This document shows positions 27,836 to 36,805 of a stretch of DNA of 64,000 nt, piece by piece; position 1 is the first letter of the stretch, and each line of letters starts with the position of its first letter. A program made the translations under genes and the position numbers. The notes under the pieces were generated by a model, which was given only the letters and a program-made list of their open reading frames with translations, did no database searches and had not been told where the DNA came from. This stretch comes from Tatumella saanichensis (GTDB taxonomy: Bacteria; Pseudomonadota; Gammaproteobacteria; Enterobacterales; Enterobacteriaceae), in the NCBI RefSeq assembly GCF_000439375.1, contig NZ_ATMI01000056.1, positions 29,746 through 93,745 of the forward strand. Direction: 5' to 3'.

Positions 27836-29986
27836 TTACTGCTTACCTTCCGCCTGTTCAGACTGGATCGCAGTCAGTGCAATCGTGTAGATAATATCAT
27901 CCACTAATGCACCGCGTGAGAGATCGTTGACCGGCTTACGCATCCCCTGCAGCATCGGACCGATAGACACCAGATTAGCTGATCGTTGTACCGCTTTGTA
28001 GGTGGTATTACCAGTGTTGAGGTCGGGGAAAATAAACACGGTGGCACGTCCGGCTACCGCGGAATTCGGGGCCTTTGACTTAGCCACATCCTCCATAATC
28101 GCCGCATCGTACTGCAGCGGACCGTCAATAATCAGATCAGGACGTTTTTCTTGCGCCAACCGAGTGGCTTCACGTACTTTCTCGACATCGGTCCCCGCAC
28201 CAGAATTGCCAGTGGAGTAAGAGATCATCGCTACCCGTGGTTCAATACCGAACGCTTTCGCCGAGTCAGCAGACTGAATGGCAATTTCTGCCAGTTGCTC
28301 TGCATTCGGGTCTGGGTTTATCGCACAGTCACCGTACACCAGTACTTGCTCTGGCAGCAGCATAAAGAATACCGATGATACCAGTGAGCTGTCAGGCGCG
28401 GTTTTGATCAGCTGCAAAGGCGGACGAATGGTGTTAGCGGTGGTATGCACTGCACCAGATACCAAGCCGTCGACTTCGCCTTTCTCTAACATCAGGGTTC
28501 CCAGCACCACATTGTCTTCCAGTTGTTCTCTGGCGACAATATCGGTCATTCCTTTGTTTTTGCGCAGTTCGACCAAGCGGGGAACATAGTTCTCGCGAAC
28601 CTGTTTCGGGTCGATGATATCAATGCCATCACCAAGCGTCACTTCCTGAGTGGCAGCCACCCGATGGATCTCGCTGGGATCTCCGATCAGCACACAACGG
28701 GCGATGCCCTTGGCCGCACAGATAGCTGCCGCTTTAACGGTACGGGGTTCATCCCCCTCAGGTAATACGATGCGTTTTGCTGCCTGACGGGCTAACTCAG
28801 TCAGTTGGTAACGGAACGCCGGCGGTGATAGCAGACGATTACCGGCGACGGCAGTCCCCAGAGAATCGATCCACTCACGGTTGATATGGCCTGCCACAAA
28901 CTCTTGGATTTTCTCAATCCGTAGTGTGTCGTCTATCGGTACTTCTAGGTTGAAGCTTTGCAGATTGAGTGAGGTCTGCCACGTGTTCGTGTTCACCGTA
29001 AACACCGGCAGGCCGGTTTGTAGTGCACGGGCACACAACTGACGGGTCGCAGGGTCAATTTCGTAGCCTCCGGTAAGCAGGATAGCCCCAATTTCAGTGC
29101 CATTCATCGCTGCCAGGCAGGCCGATATCAGTACTTCTGGGCGATCCGCAGAGGTAACCAGTAAAGAGCCTGGACGGAACAGATCCAGCATATGCGGCAG
29201 GCTACGGGCGCAGAAAGTCACCGAACGGATACGACGGGTGGCTATATCCCCTTCATTGATGATTTCTGCATTCAGATGACGGCACATATCAATAGCACGG
29301 GTCGCAATCAACTCTGGCTCCCAGGGAATGGCGCCAAGGACCGGCAGCGGGCTACAGGCAAGCAGTTGTTCACTGTTCAGTGAGGCACAGGTCGACTCTG
29401 GGGCATTTTCAAAAATTTCTGACAGATCAGGGCGGGTGCGGCCCTGCTCGTCGAGAGGGGCATGCAGTTTATTGAAGATGATACCGCGAATATTTTTGTT
29501 CTTTTTGCCACCGAAACTGCTCTGCACTATCTCGATACGCTCCTTAAGCTGAGCCGGAGACTCCTGTCCCGGAGACATCACAAAGATGATTTCGGCATTC
29601 AGCGTGCGGGCGATCTCATAGTTAAGCGTATTGGCAAACTCATGCTTACGGGTCGGCACCAGACCTTCGACAAGGACGACATCCGCCTCGCCTTGCTGGC
29701 CATGAAAGTGTGAGAGGATCTCTTCCATCAGCACATCTTGCTGGTCACTGCCGAGCAGGTTTTCCACGTAAGACATCGGCAGGGAGTCCGCCACGGAAAT
29801 GCCTGATGTATGACGGACAATGGCGGTGGTATGGTCATCAGCATCCGTGTTTAAACGGGGTTGGGCGATGGGTTTAAAGATGCGAAGACGCATACCTTTA
29901 CGTTCCATCGCACGGAGAACACCCAGGCTGACACTGGTCAGTCCGACACTGGTGCCGGCAGGAATGAGCATAATGGTACGGGACAC
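27836..29986 (-). CDS. pta: Pta, phosphate acetyltransferase
   Basis: Interconverts acetyl-CoA and acetyl phosphate; with AckA makes the overflow and anaerobic acetate pathway. 716 residues (E. coli 714), three domains: an N-terminal P-loop-like DRTGG-type domain starting [21 protein letters not shown], a central DRTGG regulatory domain (about 220-330), and the C-terminal catalytic PTA_PTB domain (about 395-710, [32 protein letters not shown]). Transcribed after ackA across a 66-bp gap with an attenuator-like hairpin. Confidence 0.97.
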   Translation of the reverse strand: MSRTIMLIPAGTSVGLTSVSLGVLRAMERKGMRLRIFKPIAQPRLNTDADDHTTAIVRHTSGISVADSLPMSYVENLLGSDQQDVLMEEILSHFHGQQGEADVVLVEGLVPTRKHEFANTLNYEIARTLNAEIIFVMSPGQESPAQLKERIEIVQSSFGGKKNKNIRGIIFNKLHAPLDEQGRTRPDLSEIFENAPESTCASLNSEQLLACSPLPVLGAIPWEPELIATRAIDMCRHLNAEIINEGDIATRRIRSVTFCARSLPHMLDLFRPGSLLVTSADRPEVLISACLAAMNGTEIGAILLTGGYEIDPATRQLCARALQTGLPVFTVNTNTWQTSLNLQSFNLEVPIDDTLRIEKIQEFVAGHINREWIDSLGTAVAGNRLLSPPAFRYQLTELARQAAKRIVLPEGDEPRTVKAAAICAAKGIARCVLIGDPSEIHRVAATQEVTLGDGIDIIDPKQVRENYVPRLVELRKNKGMTDIVAREQLEDNVVLGTLMLEKGEVDGLVSGAVHTTANTIRPPLQLIKTAPDSSLVSSVFFMLLPEQVLVYGDCAINPDPNAEQLAEIAIQSADSAKAFGIEPRVAMISYSTGNSGAGTDVEKVREATRLAQEKRPDLIIDGPLQYDAAIMEDVAKSKAPNSAVAGRATVFIFPDLNTGNTTYKAVQRSANLVSIGPMLQGMRKPVNDLSRGALVDDIIYTIALTAIQSEQAEGKQ

Positions 29987-30017
29987 TTTCGACCTCTCTG
30001 CTGTATTAGGGTCTTAG

Positions 30018-30043
30018 AAAAATACCGCCACAGTGGGCGGTAT
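30018..30043 (-). terminator. terminator/attenuator between ackA and pta
   Basis: Reading the minus strand, ATACCGCC and GGCGGTAT (30036-30043 and 30022-30029) form an 8-bp stem followed by five U (complement of 30018-30022). As it lies inside the ackA-pta unit it probably terminates only part of the transcripts. Confidence 0.7.
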
Positions 30044-30052
30044 CAGTGAAAA

Positions 30053-31255
30053 TTAGGCGGTGAGTTTCGCTGCATCACGGGCAATCACCAGCTCCTCATT
30101 GGTCGGGATCACCATCACTGGGCGGGTTCCTTCGGCATTGATAAAGCCAGCCTGACCGAAACGGGCCTCGAGGTTACGGTCATGATCGATACTGAAATTG
30201 AGCAGCCCCAGTTTCTGCATGGTCAGCTGTCGTACTGTGGCTGCGTTTTCGCCGATACCGCCAGTAAAGATGACCGCATCCAGGCGGCCTTCCATCAGAG
30301 AAGTGTAAGCGCCAATATATTTGGCCAGACGGTGGCAGAAAACATCCATCGCGCGGCGAGCTTCATCCAGTTGCGGGTAGTTTTCCTCAACATAGCGGAA
30401 ATCATTGGTGATACCGGTCAGACCCAGCAGCCCTGACTCTTTTGTCAGCATGCGATTGATCTCATCGGTGGTCATTCCCAGGCTGTCATGCAGGAAGAAG
30501 ATAATCGCTGGGTCAATATCACCGCTGCGAGTCCCCATAACCAGACCTTCCAGCGGGGTCAGGCCCATGGAGGTGTCGACACATTCACCGTTACGAATAG
30601 CCGCCACCGAACCACCATTACCCAGATGACAGGTAATCACATTGAGGGTCTCTACCGGCTTATCCAGCATTTTGGCCGCTTCACGGGAAACGTAGTAGTG
30701 GCTGGTACCGTGGGCACCGTAACGGCGGACACCATGCTGTTGATACAGGTTATAGGGCAGGGCATACAGGTAAGAGGCCTCCGGCATCGTTTGGTGGAAA
30801 GCCGTATCGAACACCGCGACATTTTTATTTTTAAGATGCGGGAAGTTTTTTAAGGCTTCTTCGATGCCGATCAGGTGAGCGGGGTTATGCAGTGGGGCAA
30901 AACAGGATGCCGCGGTGATTTTATCAATCACCGACTGATCAATAATCACCGAGCGGGTCAGGGTTTCACCGCCATGGACAATTCGGTGGCCGATGGCGAC
31001 GATCTGTTGGGATAATGCTGGTTGTTGCGGCAGGATATGCGTGACAATAAAGTTCAGCGCTTCGCTATGTGCAGCCCCGGCACCTAGCGCAGCCTCCTGC
31101 TTGCCGCTCTCCTGTTTCCATTTGATGCGTGCCTCGGGCAGATTAAAGCATTCTGCCAGACCGGAAAGATATTCATCACCGTTTTCCGGGTTTATGATGG
31201 CAAACTTAAGAGAAGAACTGCCGCAGTTGAGAACCAGGACTAACTTACTCGACAT
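30053..31255 (-). CDS. ackA: AckA, acetate kinase
   Basis: Converts acetyl phosphate and ADP to acetate and ATP. 400 residues as in E. coli. ASKHA-fold landmarks: [14 protein letters not shown] at the N-terminus, [11 protein letters not shown], the catalytic-region [34 protein letters not shown], and [14 protein letters not shown]. First gene of the ackA-pta unit. The 309-bp upstream gap, shared with divergent yfbV, holds a perfect palindrome at 31343-31359. Confidence 0.98.
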   Translation of the reverse strand: MSSKLVLVLNCGSSSLKFAIINPENGDEYLSGLAECFNLPEARIKWKQESGKQEAALGAGAAHSEALNFIVTHILPQQPALSQQIVAIGHRIVHGGETLTRSVIIDQSVIDKITAASCFAPLHNPAHLIGIEEALKNFPHLKNKNVAVFDTAFHQTMPEASYLYALPYNLYQQHGVRRYGAHGTSHYYVSREAAKMLDKPVETLNVITCHLGNGGSVAAIRNGECVDTSMGLTPLEGLVMGTRSGDIDPAIIFFLHDSLGMTTDEINRMLTKESGLLGLTGITNDFRYVEENYPQLDEARRAMDVFCHRLAKYIGAYTSLMEGRLDAVIFTGGIGENAATVRQLTMQKLGLLNFSIDHDRNLEARFGQAGFINAEGTRPVMVIPTNEELVIARDAAKLTA

Positions 31256-31564
31256 GGAAGCACCTATTTGTTTAAAGTGGCGATGAAAGATATTTTCAGA
31301 CGCCAGCTAATGTAACCTATCGAAGCTGACAGAGGCAGGGTAAACCAGTCTGACTGGTTAAAATATTGTCCCTACTCAAATAAAAGAGTTATTTTTACAT
31401 AATATTTTGAGTTTCTCAGGCATTCTGGACCGTTTTCGCACGGACAGAGTGTATCGTATCGGTTACTGGAAAGTCTGTGTTATTGAAAATCCTGCGAAAT
31501 TTTATCTCATCTGCGGTTCGGGTTACCATAACGCACTGTCAGTCTATAAAGAAGTGAGGAAACC
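31256..31564. other. ackA/yfbV divergent control region
   Basis: No gene seen. It contains AACCAGTC-T-GACTGGTT (31343-31359), a perfect 8-1-8 palindrome about 90 bp upstream of ackA, AT-rich DNA at 31375-31410, and a strong yfbV ribosome binding site (AGTGAGGAAA) at the end. Promoters for both genes must lie here; I cannot place -35/-10 elements with confidence. Confidence 0.6.
31343..31359. promoter_or_regulatory. perfect 17-bp palindrome upstream of ackA, regulator unknown
   Basis: AACCAGTCTGACTGGTT has 8-bp arms around one base. The GTC-N-GAC core recalls FadR sites, but the flanking triplets are CAG/CTG instead of TGG/CCA, so FadR is not a good match. Position suits an operator for ackA. 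Confidence 0.55.
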
Positions 31565-32014
31565 ATGAGCTCATCAGGTAATGTCAGCTGGATCGGTGTG
31601 TTGAAGCGCGGACAGCATTACATGGAGACCTGGCCGGACGATAAACGTCTTAGCCCGGTGTTCCCCGAGCAACGTATCCGTAAGGCGGTACGTTTTGGTG
31701 TCCGCTTTATGCCACCGCTGGCGGTCTTCACCCTCTGCTGGCAGATAGCCCTGCATGCACAGCTTGGGCCGGCAGTGGCTAGTGCGCTATTTGCCTGCAG
31801 CTTACCGGTGCAGGGACTGTGGTGGATGGGTAAACGTTCATTGAAGCCCTTACCCCCGGCGTTGCTAAAGTGGTATCACTCACTGCGGGAAAAACTGGAA
31901 CAGGCAGGACAACCGACGGCGCTGCCGGAAGGGACACCGACCTATCAGTCACTGGCGGATCTGTTAAAACGAGCCTTTCGTCAATTGGATAAGGCCTTCC
32001 TTGATGATCTCTAA
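31565..32014 (+). CDS. yfbV: YfbV, UPF0208 membrane protein
   Basis: 149 residues (E. coli 151) with two central hydrophobic segments (about residues 50-68 and 70-90, [34 protein letters not shown] split by a short loop) and a soluble C-terminal tail. Family landmarks: [22 protein letters not shown] and [15 protein letters not shown] [15 protein letters not shown]. Reported in E. coli to affect chromosome organisation of the Ter region; biochemical role unknown. Convergent with yfbR. Confidence 0.92.
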   Translation: MSSSGNVSWIGVLKRGQHYMETWPDDKRLSPVFPEQRIRKAVRFGVRFMPPLAVFTLCWQIALHAQLGPAVASALFACSLPVQGLWWMGKRSLKPLPPALLKWYHSLREKLEQAGQPTALPEGTPTYQSLADLLKRAFRQLDKAFLDDL

Positions 32015-32017
32015 GCA

Positions 32018-32035
32018 GGGAGCCAGACGACTCCC
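32018..32035. terminator. weak hairpin between convergent yfbV and yfbR
   Basis: GGGAG (32018-32022) pairs with CTCCC (32031-32035); no U tract. Only weak support for termination. Confidence 0.3.
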
Positions 32036-32053
32036 CGCATGAGTATGAGGCGG

Positions 32054-32662
32054 TTATTCTTCGGGATAGCCGCTGATCTTATCTAAGGTCGTGCTGCAAC
32101 TAGCACAAAACACCTCCATAAAATCATTCACTTCCGGCATATTCTGACGCAGTTCAGCTATTTTTTCTTCGAGCCCCTGCTTCACATGTACAAATTCGTC
32201 GTTGCGAAAGCGCAGTTCATTGAGTGCCTTAATGTAGGCAGAAAGAATATCGGCCGCTTTGACAATCGCCTTGTAGCGCGGGTCGACATTTTCTTGGATG
32301 ACCAGATCGGAAAAGGCATCGCGCAAATCTTCCGGTAAGGTTTTCAGACACTCTTGTTCCGCCAAGGTCTCTAACTGCTTAAAGGCTCGGGTAAACTGCG
32401 GATTATGATATTTGGTCTTCGAGTTAATATCTTGGAGCTTGGTTTCCGATACTTCATGATAGAGGGCGATGACCGCTGCGCGTTCCGGATCCAGCGGATT
32501 GTCATAGCGGCGATTGCCAATCACTGTCAGTAAATGGGCAATAACCGCTACTTGATGGCTATGTTCGGCGATATTTTCTTCCTGTACGCAGTGCATGAGT
32601 GCCCAACGTTTGATCAGGGGCATCCGGGTGATCCAAGCCATAAAGGTACTTTGCTTTTTCAT
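32054..32662 (-). CDS. yfbR: YfbR-like 5'-deoxynucleotidase with altered HD motif
   Basis: 202-residue HD-domain protein; E. coli YfbR dephosphorylates deoxyribonucleoside 5'-monophosphates. Metal-ligand His34 (IAEHSHQVAVIAH), His69 and Asp138 (VKAADILSAY) are present and the catalytic Glu73 and Asp78 align, but the HD doublet reads His69-Glu70 and the normally conserved TGDLPTPVK loop is replaced by LQDINSKTK. So the fold is secure, activity and specificity less so. The family assignment rests on full-length similarity, including the N-terminal RMPLIKRWALM and C-terminal FMEVF. Divergence from E. coli is larger than for any neighbour. Confidence 0.83.
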   Translation of the reverse strand: MKKQSTFMAWITRMPLIKRWALMHCVQEENIAEHSHQVAVIAHLLTVIGNRRYDNPLDPERAAVIALYHEVSETKLQDINSKTKYHNPQFTRAFKQLETLAEQECLKTLPEDLRDAFSDLVIQENVDPRYKAIVKAADILSAYIKALNELRFRNDEFVHVKQGLEEKIAELRQNMPEVNDFMEVFCASCSTTLDKISGYPEE

Positions 32663-32740
32663 AGAGGTTTCTCTGGCGGAAAATCAGTAGACGGGAGGAT
32701 AAGGCTAGCCTGTTTGTGTTGTGGCGGTGGGAGGATTCTG

Positions 32741-32770
32741 CTGGCCAGTTCGCCTAAGCGAACCGGCCAG
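32741..32770. terminator. stem-loop downstream of alaA
   Basis: CTGGCC-A-GTTCGC (32741-32753) pairs with GCGAAC-C-GGCCAG (32758-32770), one mismatch, loop CTAA. No U tract on the minus strand, so it may be a 3'-end protecting or rho-assisted structure. Confidence 0.5.
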
Positions 32771-32776
32771 TCGGGG

Positions 32777-33994
32777 TCACTGGTGATAATGCTCCAGGAA
32801 ACGGCCAAATTTGCCAATAGCCTGTTCCAGCTCATCTGCCCGCGGCAGGGTTACAATGCGCACATGGTCAGGGTAGGGCCAGTTAAAGGCGGAACCCTGT
32901 ACCAGCAGCACTTTTTCTTGCAGCAGAAAGTCGAGGACCATTTTCTGGTCATCGTGCAGATTAAACTTTTTCGGGTCAATACGTGGGAACATATACAGGG
33001 CACCGTCTGGCTTGACGCAACTTACCCCAGGAATATCATTGATCATTTCCCAAGCACGGTTACGTTGCTCATACAGTCGGCCGCCAGGTACGATAAACTC
33101 ACTGATACTTTGATAGCCACCGAGCGCAGTCTGGATAGCGTGCTGGGCCGGGACGTTGGCACATAGCCGCATCGACGCCAGCATCTCCAGCCCCTCAATA
33201 TAGCCTTTGGCGTGTTTTTTCGGTCCGTTGAGTACCATCCAACCCTGACGGAAACCTGCGACGCGATAGGTTTTAGACAGTCCGTTAAAAGTGACGGTCA
33301 GCAGATCCGGTGCTAAGGCGGCAATCGAGTGGTGCTGGGCGGCATCATAGAGGATCTTGTCATAGATCTCATCGGCGAAAATGATCAGGTTATGCTGACG
33401 AGCGATTTCTACCACTTCCAACAGCAGCTCTTTGCTGTAAACCGCGCCGGTCGGATTATTCGGGTTGATGATCACAATGCCGCGGGTACGCGGGGTGATT
33501 TTGGCGCGGATATCATCCAAGTCCGGGAACCAACCCGCGGACTCATCGCACATATAATGAACGGCTTTGCCACTGGATAATGAGACGGATGCGGTCCATA
33601 ACGGATAGTCCGGAGCCGGAACCAGCATTTCATCACCGGTATTGAGCAGCGCTTGCATCGACTGGACGATCAGTTCAGACACACCGTTTCCGATATAAAT
33701 ATCTTCGACGGTTACGTCGCGCATACCCCGTTCTTGATAGTGCTGCATAATGGCTTTACGCGCAGAGTAAAGGCCTTTTGAGTCGCTATAACCCTGCGAG
33801 GTAGGTAGGTTTTTGATCACATCAACCAAGATCTCATCCGGCGCTTCGAAGCCGAATGGAGCAGGGTTACCAATATTCAGTTTGAGAACCTTGTTGCCTT
33901 CTTCTTCGAGACGTTTTGCTTCCTTGAGCACCGGACCGCGGATGTCGTAGCAAACATTATCGAGTTTTGCGGATTTTTCAATTTTAATAGTCAT
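32777..33994 (-). CDS. alaA: AlaA, glutamate-pyruvate aminotransferase
   Basis: PLP enzyme making alanine from pyruvate and glutamate; a main alanine route in E. coli. The ATG at 33994 gives 405 residues, exactly the E. coli length, with AAGG 8 bases upstream; the ATG two codons earlier (34000) leaves only 2 bases of spacing and is rejected. The PLP lysine is in FNGLSKTYRVAGFRQGWM (about residue 240), with NPNNPTGAVYS and ADEIYDKILYD typical of class I aminotransferases. Divergent from lrhA across about 0.9 kb. Confidence 0.97.
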   Translation of the reverse strand: MTIKIEKSAKLDNVCYDIRGPVLKEAKRLEEEGNKVLKLNIGNPAPFGFEAPDEILVDVIKNLPTSQGYSDSKGLYSARKAIMQHYQERGMRDVTVEDIYIGNGVSELIVQSMQALLNTGDEMLVPAPDYPLWTASVSLSSGKAVHYMCDESAGWFPDLDDIRAKITPRTRGIVIINPNNPTGAVYSKELLLEVVEIARQHNLIIFADEIYDKILYDAAQHHSIAALAPDLLTVTFNGLSKTYRVAGFRQGWMVLNGPKKHAKGYIEGLEMLASMRLCANVPAQHAIQTALGGYQSISEFIVPGGRLYEQRNRAWEMINDIPGVSCVKPDGALYMFPRIDPKKFNLHDDQKMVLDFLLQEKVLLVQGSAFNWPYPDHVRIVTLPRADELEQAIGKFGRFLEHYHQ

Positions 33995-34909
33995 TATCAT
34001 CGCCTTGCTTAACAGATATCCGTGTCTATGCCCGGAGGTCAGACCTATAAATGTACTCTTCTGATACGCCCAAAAGAAGGGGAAAGGTAATTTTTAGCGT
34101 ATTGTTAAGATTAACAGAGATGGTAACGATGTTATATATTAACCATGATTTATTTATTAGCTACATTATCTATAAGATGTTATGTATTTAGTGTTTTATA
34201 TTGTTGCTTGCCATGTAATTCATGTGACTGATTAAGTTCGTATAAAAAATGAACCTCTGCGTATTTCACAGTTTCTTGCGGATTTAATCGTTAGTTAGTA
34301 TTGATAGTTAATAAGAGTAATAAATTAGTATTTAATCGTGATGATAAGAATTTTTTTAAAATCTCCCTGAAATCAGCCATTGATTGAGATAATTCCGCTA
34401 AACATTCCCTTTTTTTTGATCTTTTTTTTGGCAAAAAAAGTATCTTCTTCTTTTAAATCATGCTGATAAGGTTAACTCTCCGAATTATGCTGTGCTATAT
34501 TGCTGATCTTTCTGAATAGTCTGAAAGTTACCCCTCATGAACATGAACCAGGTCAAAATTTATAGACTTTTATCTAAAAAAAATTCCAATTTAGTGTTAA
34601 AAATGATTAAGTAAGTTTAATAAATTTAATACGAGATGACTCCTCTGTGAACGTCCATCAGGAACGCGCACAGAGGCCGGTGATATTTTTTTAGGGTATC
34701 GCTGGCACAAAAGGGAATTTTAACTGTCAATTCCTGACGTTACTTCCATAAATGAGTCTGCTACACAAACACTGATTCTGATTTTTAGTCAGGCCTGTTT
34801 GCCGACAGATCAGCGTTTGTGAACCTGTATTGAGTTTATCGCCTGTCCTTGGACAGGATACGAACAACACCATGTAGTAAGTAAAAAAACATATAAGTGA
34901 ATAAAAAAT
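33995..34909. other. 0.9-kb AT-rich region between alaA and lrhA
   Basis: No gene of normal size. The part 34080-34640 is very AT rich with many T and A runs, as seen where H-NS-type silencers bind. The last 270 bp before lrhA hold three paired structures (34642-34676, 34765-34820, 34842-34857), suggesting a long structured lrhA leader. One 25-codon frame (34537-34614) lacks a good ribosome binding site. A similar long gap separates these genes in E. coli. Confidence 0.7.
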
Positions 34910-35857
34910 ATGACAAATTCTAACCCCCCGATCATGAATCTGGATCTCGATCTGTTAAGGACGTTCGTTGCGGTTGCTGATTTGAATACCTTTGCAGCCG
35001 CCGCAGCTGCCGTCTGTCGTACGCAATCTGCGGTCAGCCAGCAAATGCAGCGATTGGAGCAACTGGTCGGTAAAGAGTTGTTTGCTCGGCATGGGCGCAA
35101 CAAACTGCTGACAGAGCATGGCATTCAGTTACTGGGCTATGCCAGAAAAATTTTGCGCTTCAACGATGAAGCCTGTGCTTCCCTGATGTACAGCAACGTG
35201 CAGGGTGTCTTGACCTTGGGTGTAACAGAAGATACTGCAGAGACACTGCTTCCTTATGTGCTCAACCGTATTACCGCTCTCTATCCGAAACTCACGATTG
35301 ATATCCGTATCAACCCGACCCACGAAATTTTCACCATGCTGGAGCAAGGTCAGGTCGATATTGTGTTATCCATCAAAGCGATCGGTGATGTGATAAGCCA
35401 AGTCTTAAGAACCTCGCCAACTCTGTGGTTCTGTGCTGCAGATTATGCCTTCCGGCATGGTGAGGCACTGCCGCTGGTGTTGCAAGATGAGCCTAACACC
35501 TTCCGTGAGATGGCCATTGAACATCTTGATAATCATGGCATACCTTGGCGTCTTTCTTATGTGGCAGCCTCTTTATCGGCCGTGAAAGTAGCGGTTAAAT
35601 CTGGGCTAGGTGCTACTGCGCGTCCCGCAGAGATGATTGGTCCCGACGTTCGTGTCTTGGGCAGTGCCGAAGGATTACCCTCATTACCTGATACGGAATA
35701 TCTGCTGTGCCGTAGTGCTGGTTCAGATAATGAATTGCTGCAGTCGGTGTTCAATGTGCTACGGCCACTTGCGGACCCTTCCCATCAGCCTGAGAGCGAT
35801 TTTAACGGCCAATTTCGTGAAGAGATCGCCCTAGATTCAGACATCACTGACCCTTAA
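34910..35857 (+). CDS. lrhA: LrhA (HexA/PecT-type) LysR-family regulator
   Basis: LysR-type regulator; in E. coli represses flagellar master operon flhDC, and its relatives HexA/PecT repress exoenzymes and motility in plant-associated enterobacteria. 315 residues. Residues about 10-100, the winged HTH and linker ([38 protein letters not shown]), are almost identical to E. coli LrhA, whereas the effector-binding domain from about residue 105 is clearly diverged, and the C-terminal tail is unrelated. The start at 34910 ([14 protein letters not shown]) aligns with E. coli. A terminator follows. Confidence 0.95.
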   Translation: MTNSNPPIMNLDLDLLRTFVAVADLNTFAAAAAAVCRTQSAVSQQMQRLEQLVGKELFARHGRNKLLTEHGIQLLGYARKILRFNDEACASLMYSNVQGVLTLGVTEDTAETLLPYVLNRITALYPKLTIDIRINPTHEIFTMLEQGQVDIVLSIKAIGDVISQVLRTSPTLWFCAADYAFRHGEALPLVLQDEPNTFREMAIEHLDNHGIPWRLSYVAASLSAVKVAVKSGLGATARPAEMIGPDVRVLGSAEGLPSLPDTEYLLCRSAGSDNELLQSVFNVLRPLADPSHQPESDFNGQFREEIALDSDITDP

Positions 35858-35895
35858 CAGCGGCCAAAACCGTTGCTTATTACGTCTCTATATCG

Positions 35896-35929
35896 GCCCG
35901 CGTACGCTTAGTTGTACACGGGCTTTTTT
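35896..35929 (+). terminator. lrhA intrinsic terminator
   Basis: GCCCGCGTAC (35896-35905) pairs with GTACACGGGC (35914-35923) with one mismatch, followed by TTTTTTG. Confidence 0.88.
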
Positions 35930-36334
35930 GACACTCTCCGCCCGTAAAAGCGCTCATTTTTCACTCAAACCTCACCTAACCCTGCGCTCGATCAAAAAAA
36001 TAACATCACTTCAACAAGGAAAATTGGCAAAGTCCTGCCAGAATGTAAGGATATCGCTCAGCATTTAGCCGTTAGCGGCATAACACCCGTTCACTCCTGG
36101 AACTGAACCGATTTAGCTGGACGTAAGTGCACCAGTTGTTAATAATGTGTTTTGTTTGTTTCTCATAATTTAACAAAATGATTTTCAGTTGTTGTCCTGT
36201 GTGGATAGGAGCTGACTGTTAGGGAATGGAGTACTCCCTATGACGGTGGCTACAGGCAGGTTAACAATCTGATGTTTTCTTTTCTGAGTGCTGTTGAGGC
36301 TGACCTTGTCAGCTTACTGAGGGCACTCCATCGG
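35930..36334. other. nuo operon upstream control region
   Basis: No gene. Features seen: TGTTAATAAT (36137-36146), one mismatch from an ArcA-type WGTTAATTAW element; GCCG-TTAG-CGGC mini-hairpin near 36070; and TAGGGAATGGAGTACTCCCTA (36220-36240) made of nested inverted repeats, including the 10-bp palindrome GGAGTACTCC. E. coli nuo is controlled from a similarly long upstream region by ArcA, NarL, Fnr and Fis; the sites here are not proven. Confidence 0.5.
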
Positions 36335-36790
36335 ATGAGTAAGCAAAGTATGTCTACCGGTACTGAAGTCATCGCCTATCATTGGGCATTTACGCTGTTC
36401 ATCATTATCGCCTTTGGGCTCTGCGTGTTTATGCTGGCTGGCGGCTGGCTGCTTGGGGGGAGGGCGAAAGCCCGCCACAAAGATACCCCTTTTGAATCGG
36501 GTATAGCGCCAGTCGGGACCACGCAACTGCGTCTGTCTGCCAAATTTTATCTGGTCGCTATGTTCTTTGTGATCTTCGACGTTGAAGCGCTGTTCTTGTA
36601 TGCCTGGTCTGCCTCGGTACGGGAGAGTGGTTGGACTGGCTTCGCCGAAGCAGCACTATTTATCGTTATTCTGCTGGCTGGTTTGGTCTATTTGGTGCGC
36701 ATTGGTGCCTTGGACTGGGCCCCAGCCCGTCGCCGTATTCCGGTCACGTCACCGACTGAACCGACTTCCGCTCCCACTGAAAAGCAGTAA
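36335..36790 (+). CDS. nuoA: NuoA, NADH-quinone oxidoreductase subunit A
   Basis: Membrane-arm subunit of proton-pumping complex I, next to the quinone site. From the ATG at 36335 ([12 protein letters not shown]) 151 residues, against 147 in E. coli; three membrane segments, with the conserved [22 protein letters not shown], and PFESGI in the loop that gates the quinone cavity. The start is uncertain: an in-frame ATG at 36272 adds 21 unconserved residues and one at 36350 removes five. The E. coli start codon context ATGAGT favours 36335. First of 13 nuo genes. Confidence 0.93.
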   Translation: MSKQSMSTGTEVIAYHWAFTLFIIIAFGLCVFMLAGGWLLGGRAKARHKDTPFESGIAPVGTTQLRLSAKFYLVAMFFVIFDVEALFLYAWSASVRESGWTGFAEAALFIVILLAGLVYLVRIGALDWAPARRRIPVTSPTEPTSAPTEKQ

Positions 36791-36805
36791 CTGCGAGGCT
36801 TAAAC

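Noticed and set aside
31343..31359. Reading the ackA palindrome as a FadR site
   Set aside because: FadR sites need TGGTC-N-GACCA; here the order is CCAGTC-N-GACTGG, so only the inner core agrees.
32534..33166. 210-codon plus-strand frame spanning the yfbR start and alaA end
   Set aside because: It runs antisense through two well-supported genes and their gap and resembles no protein.
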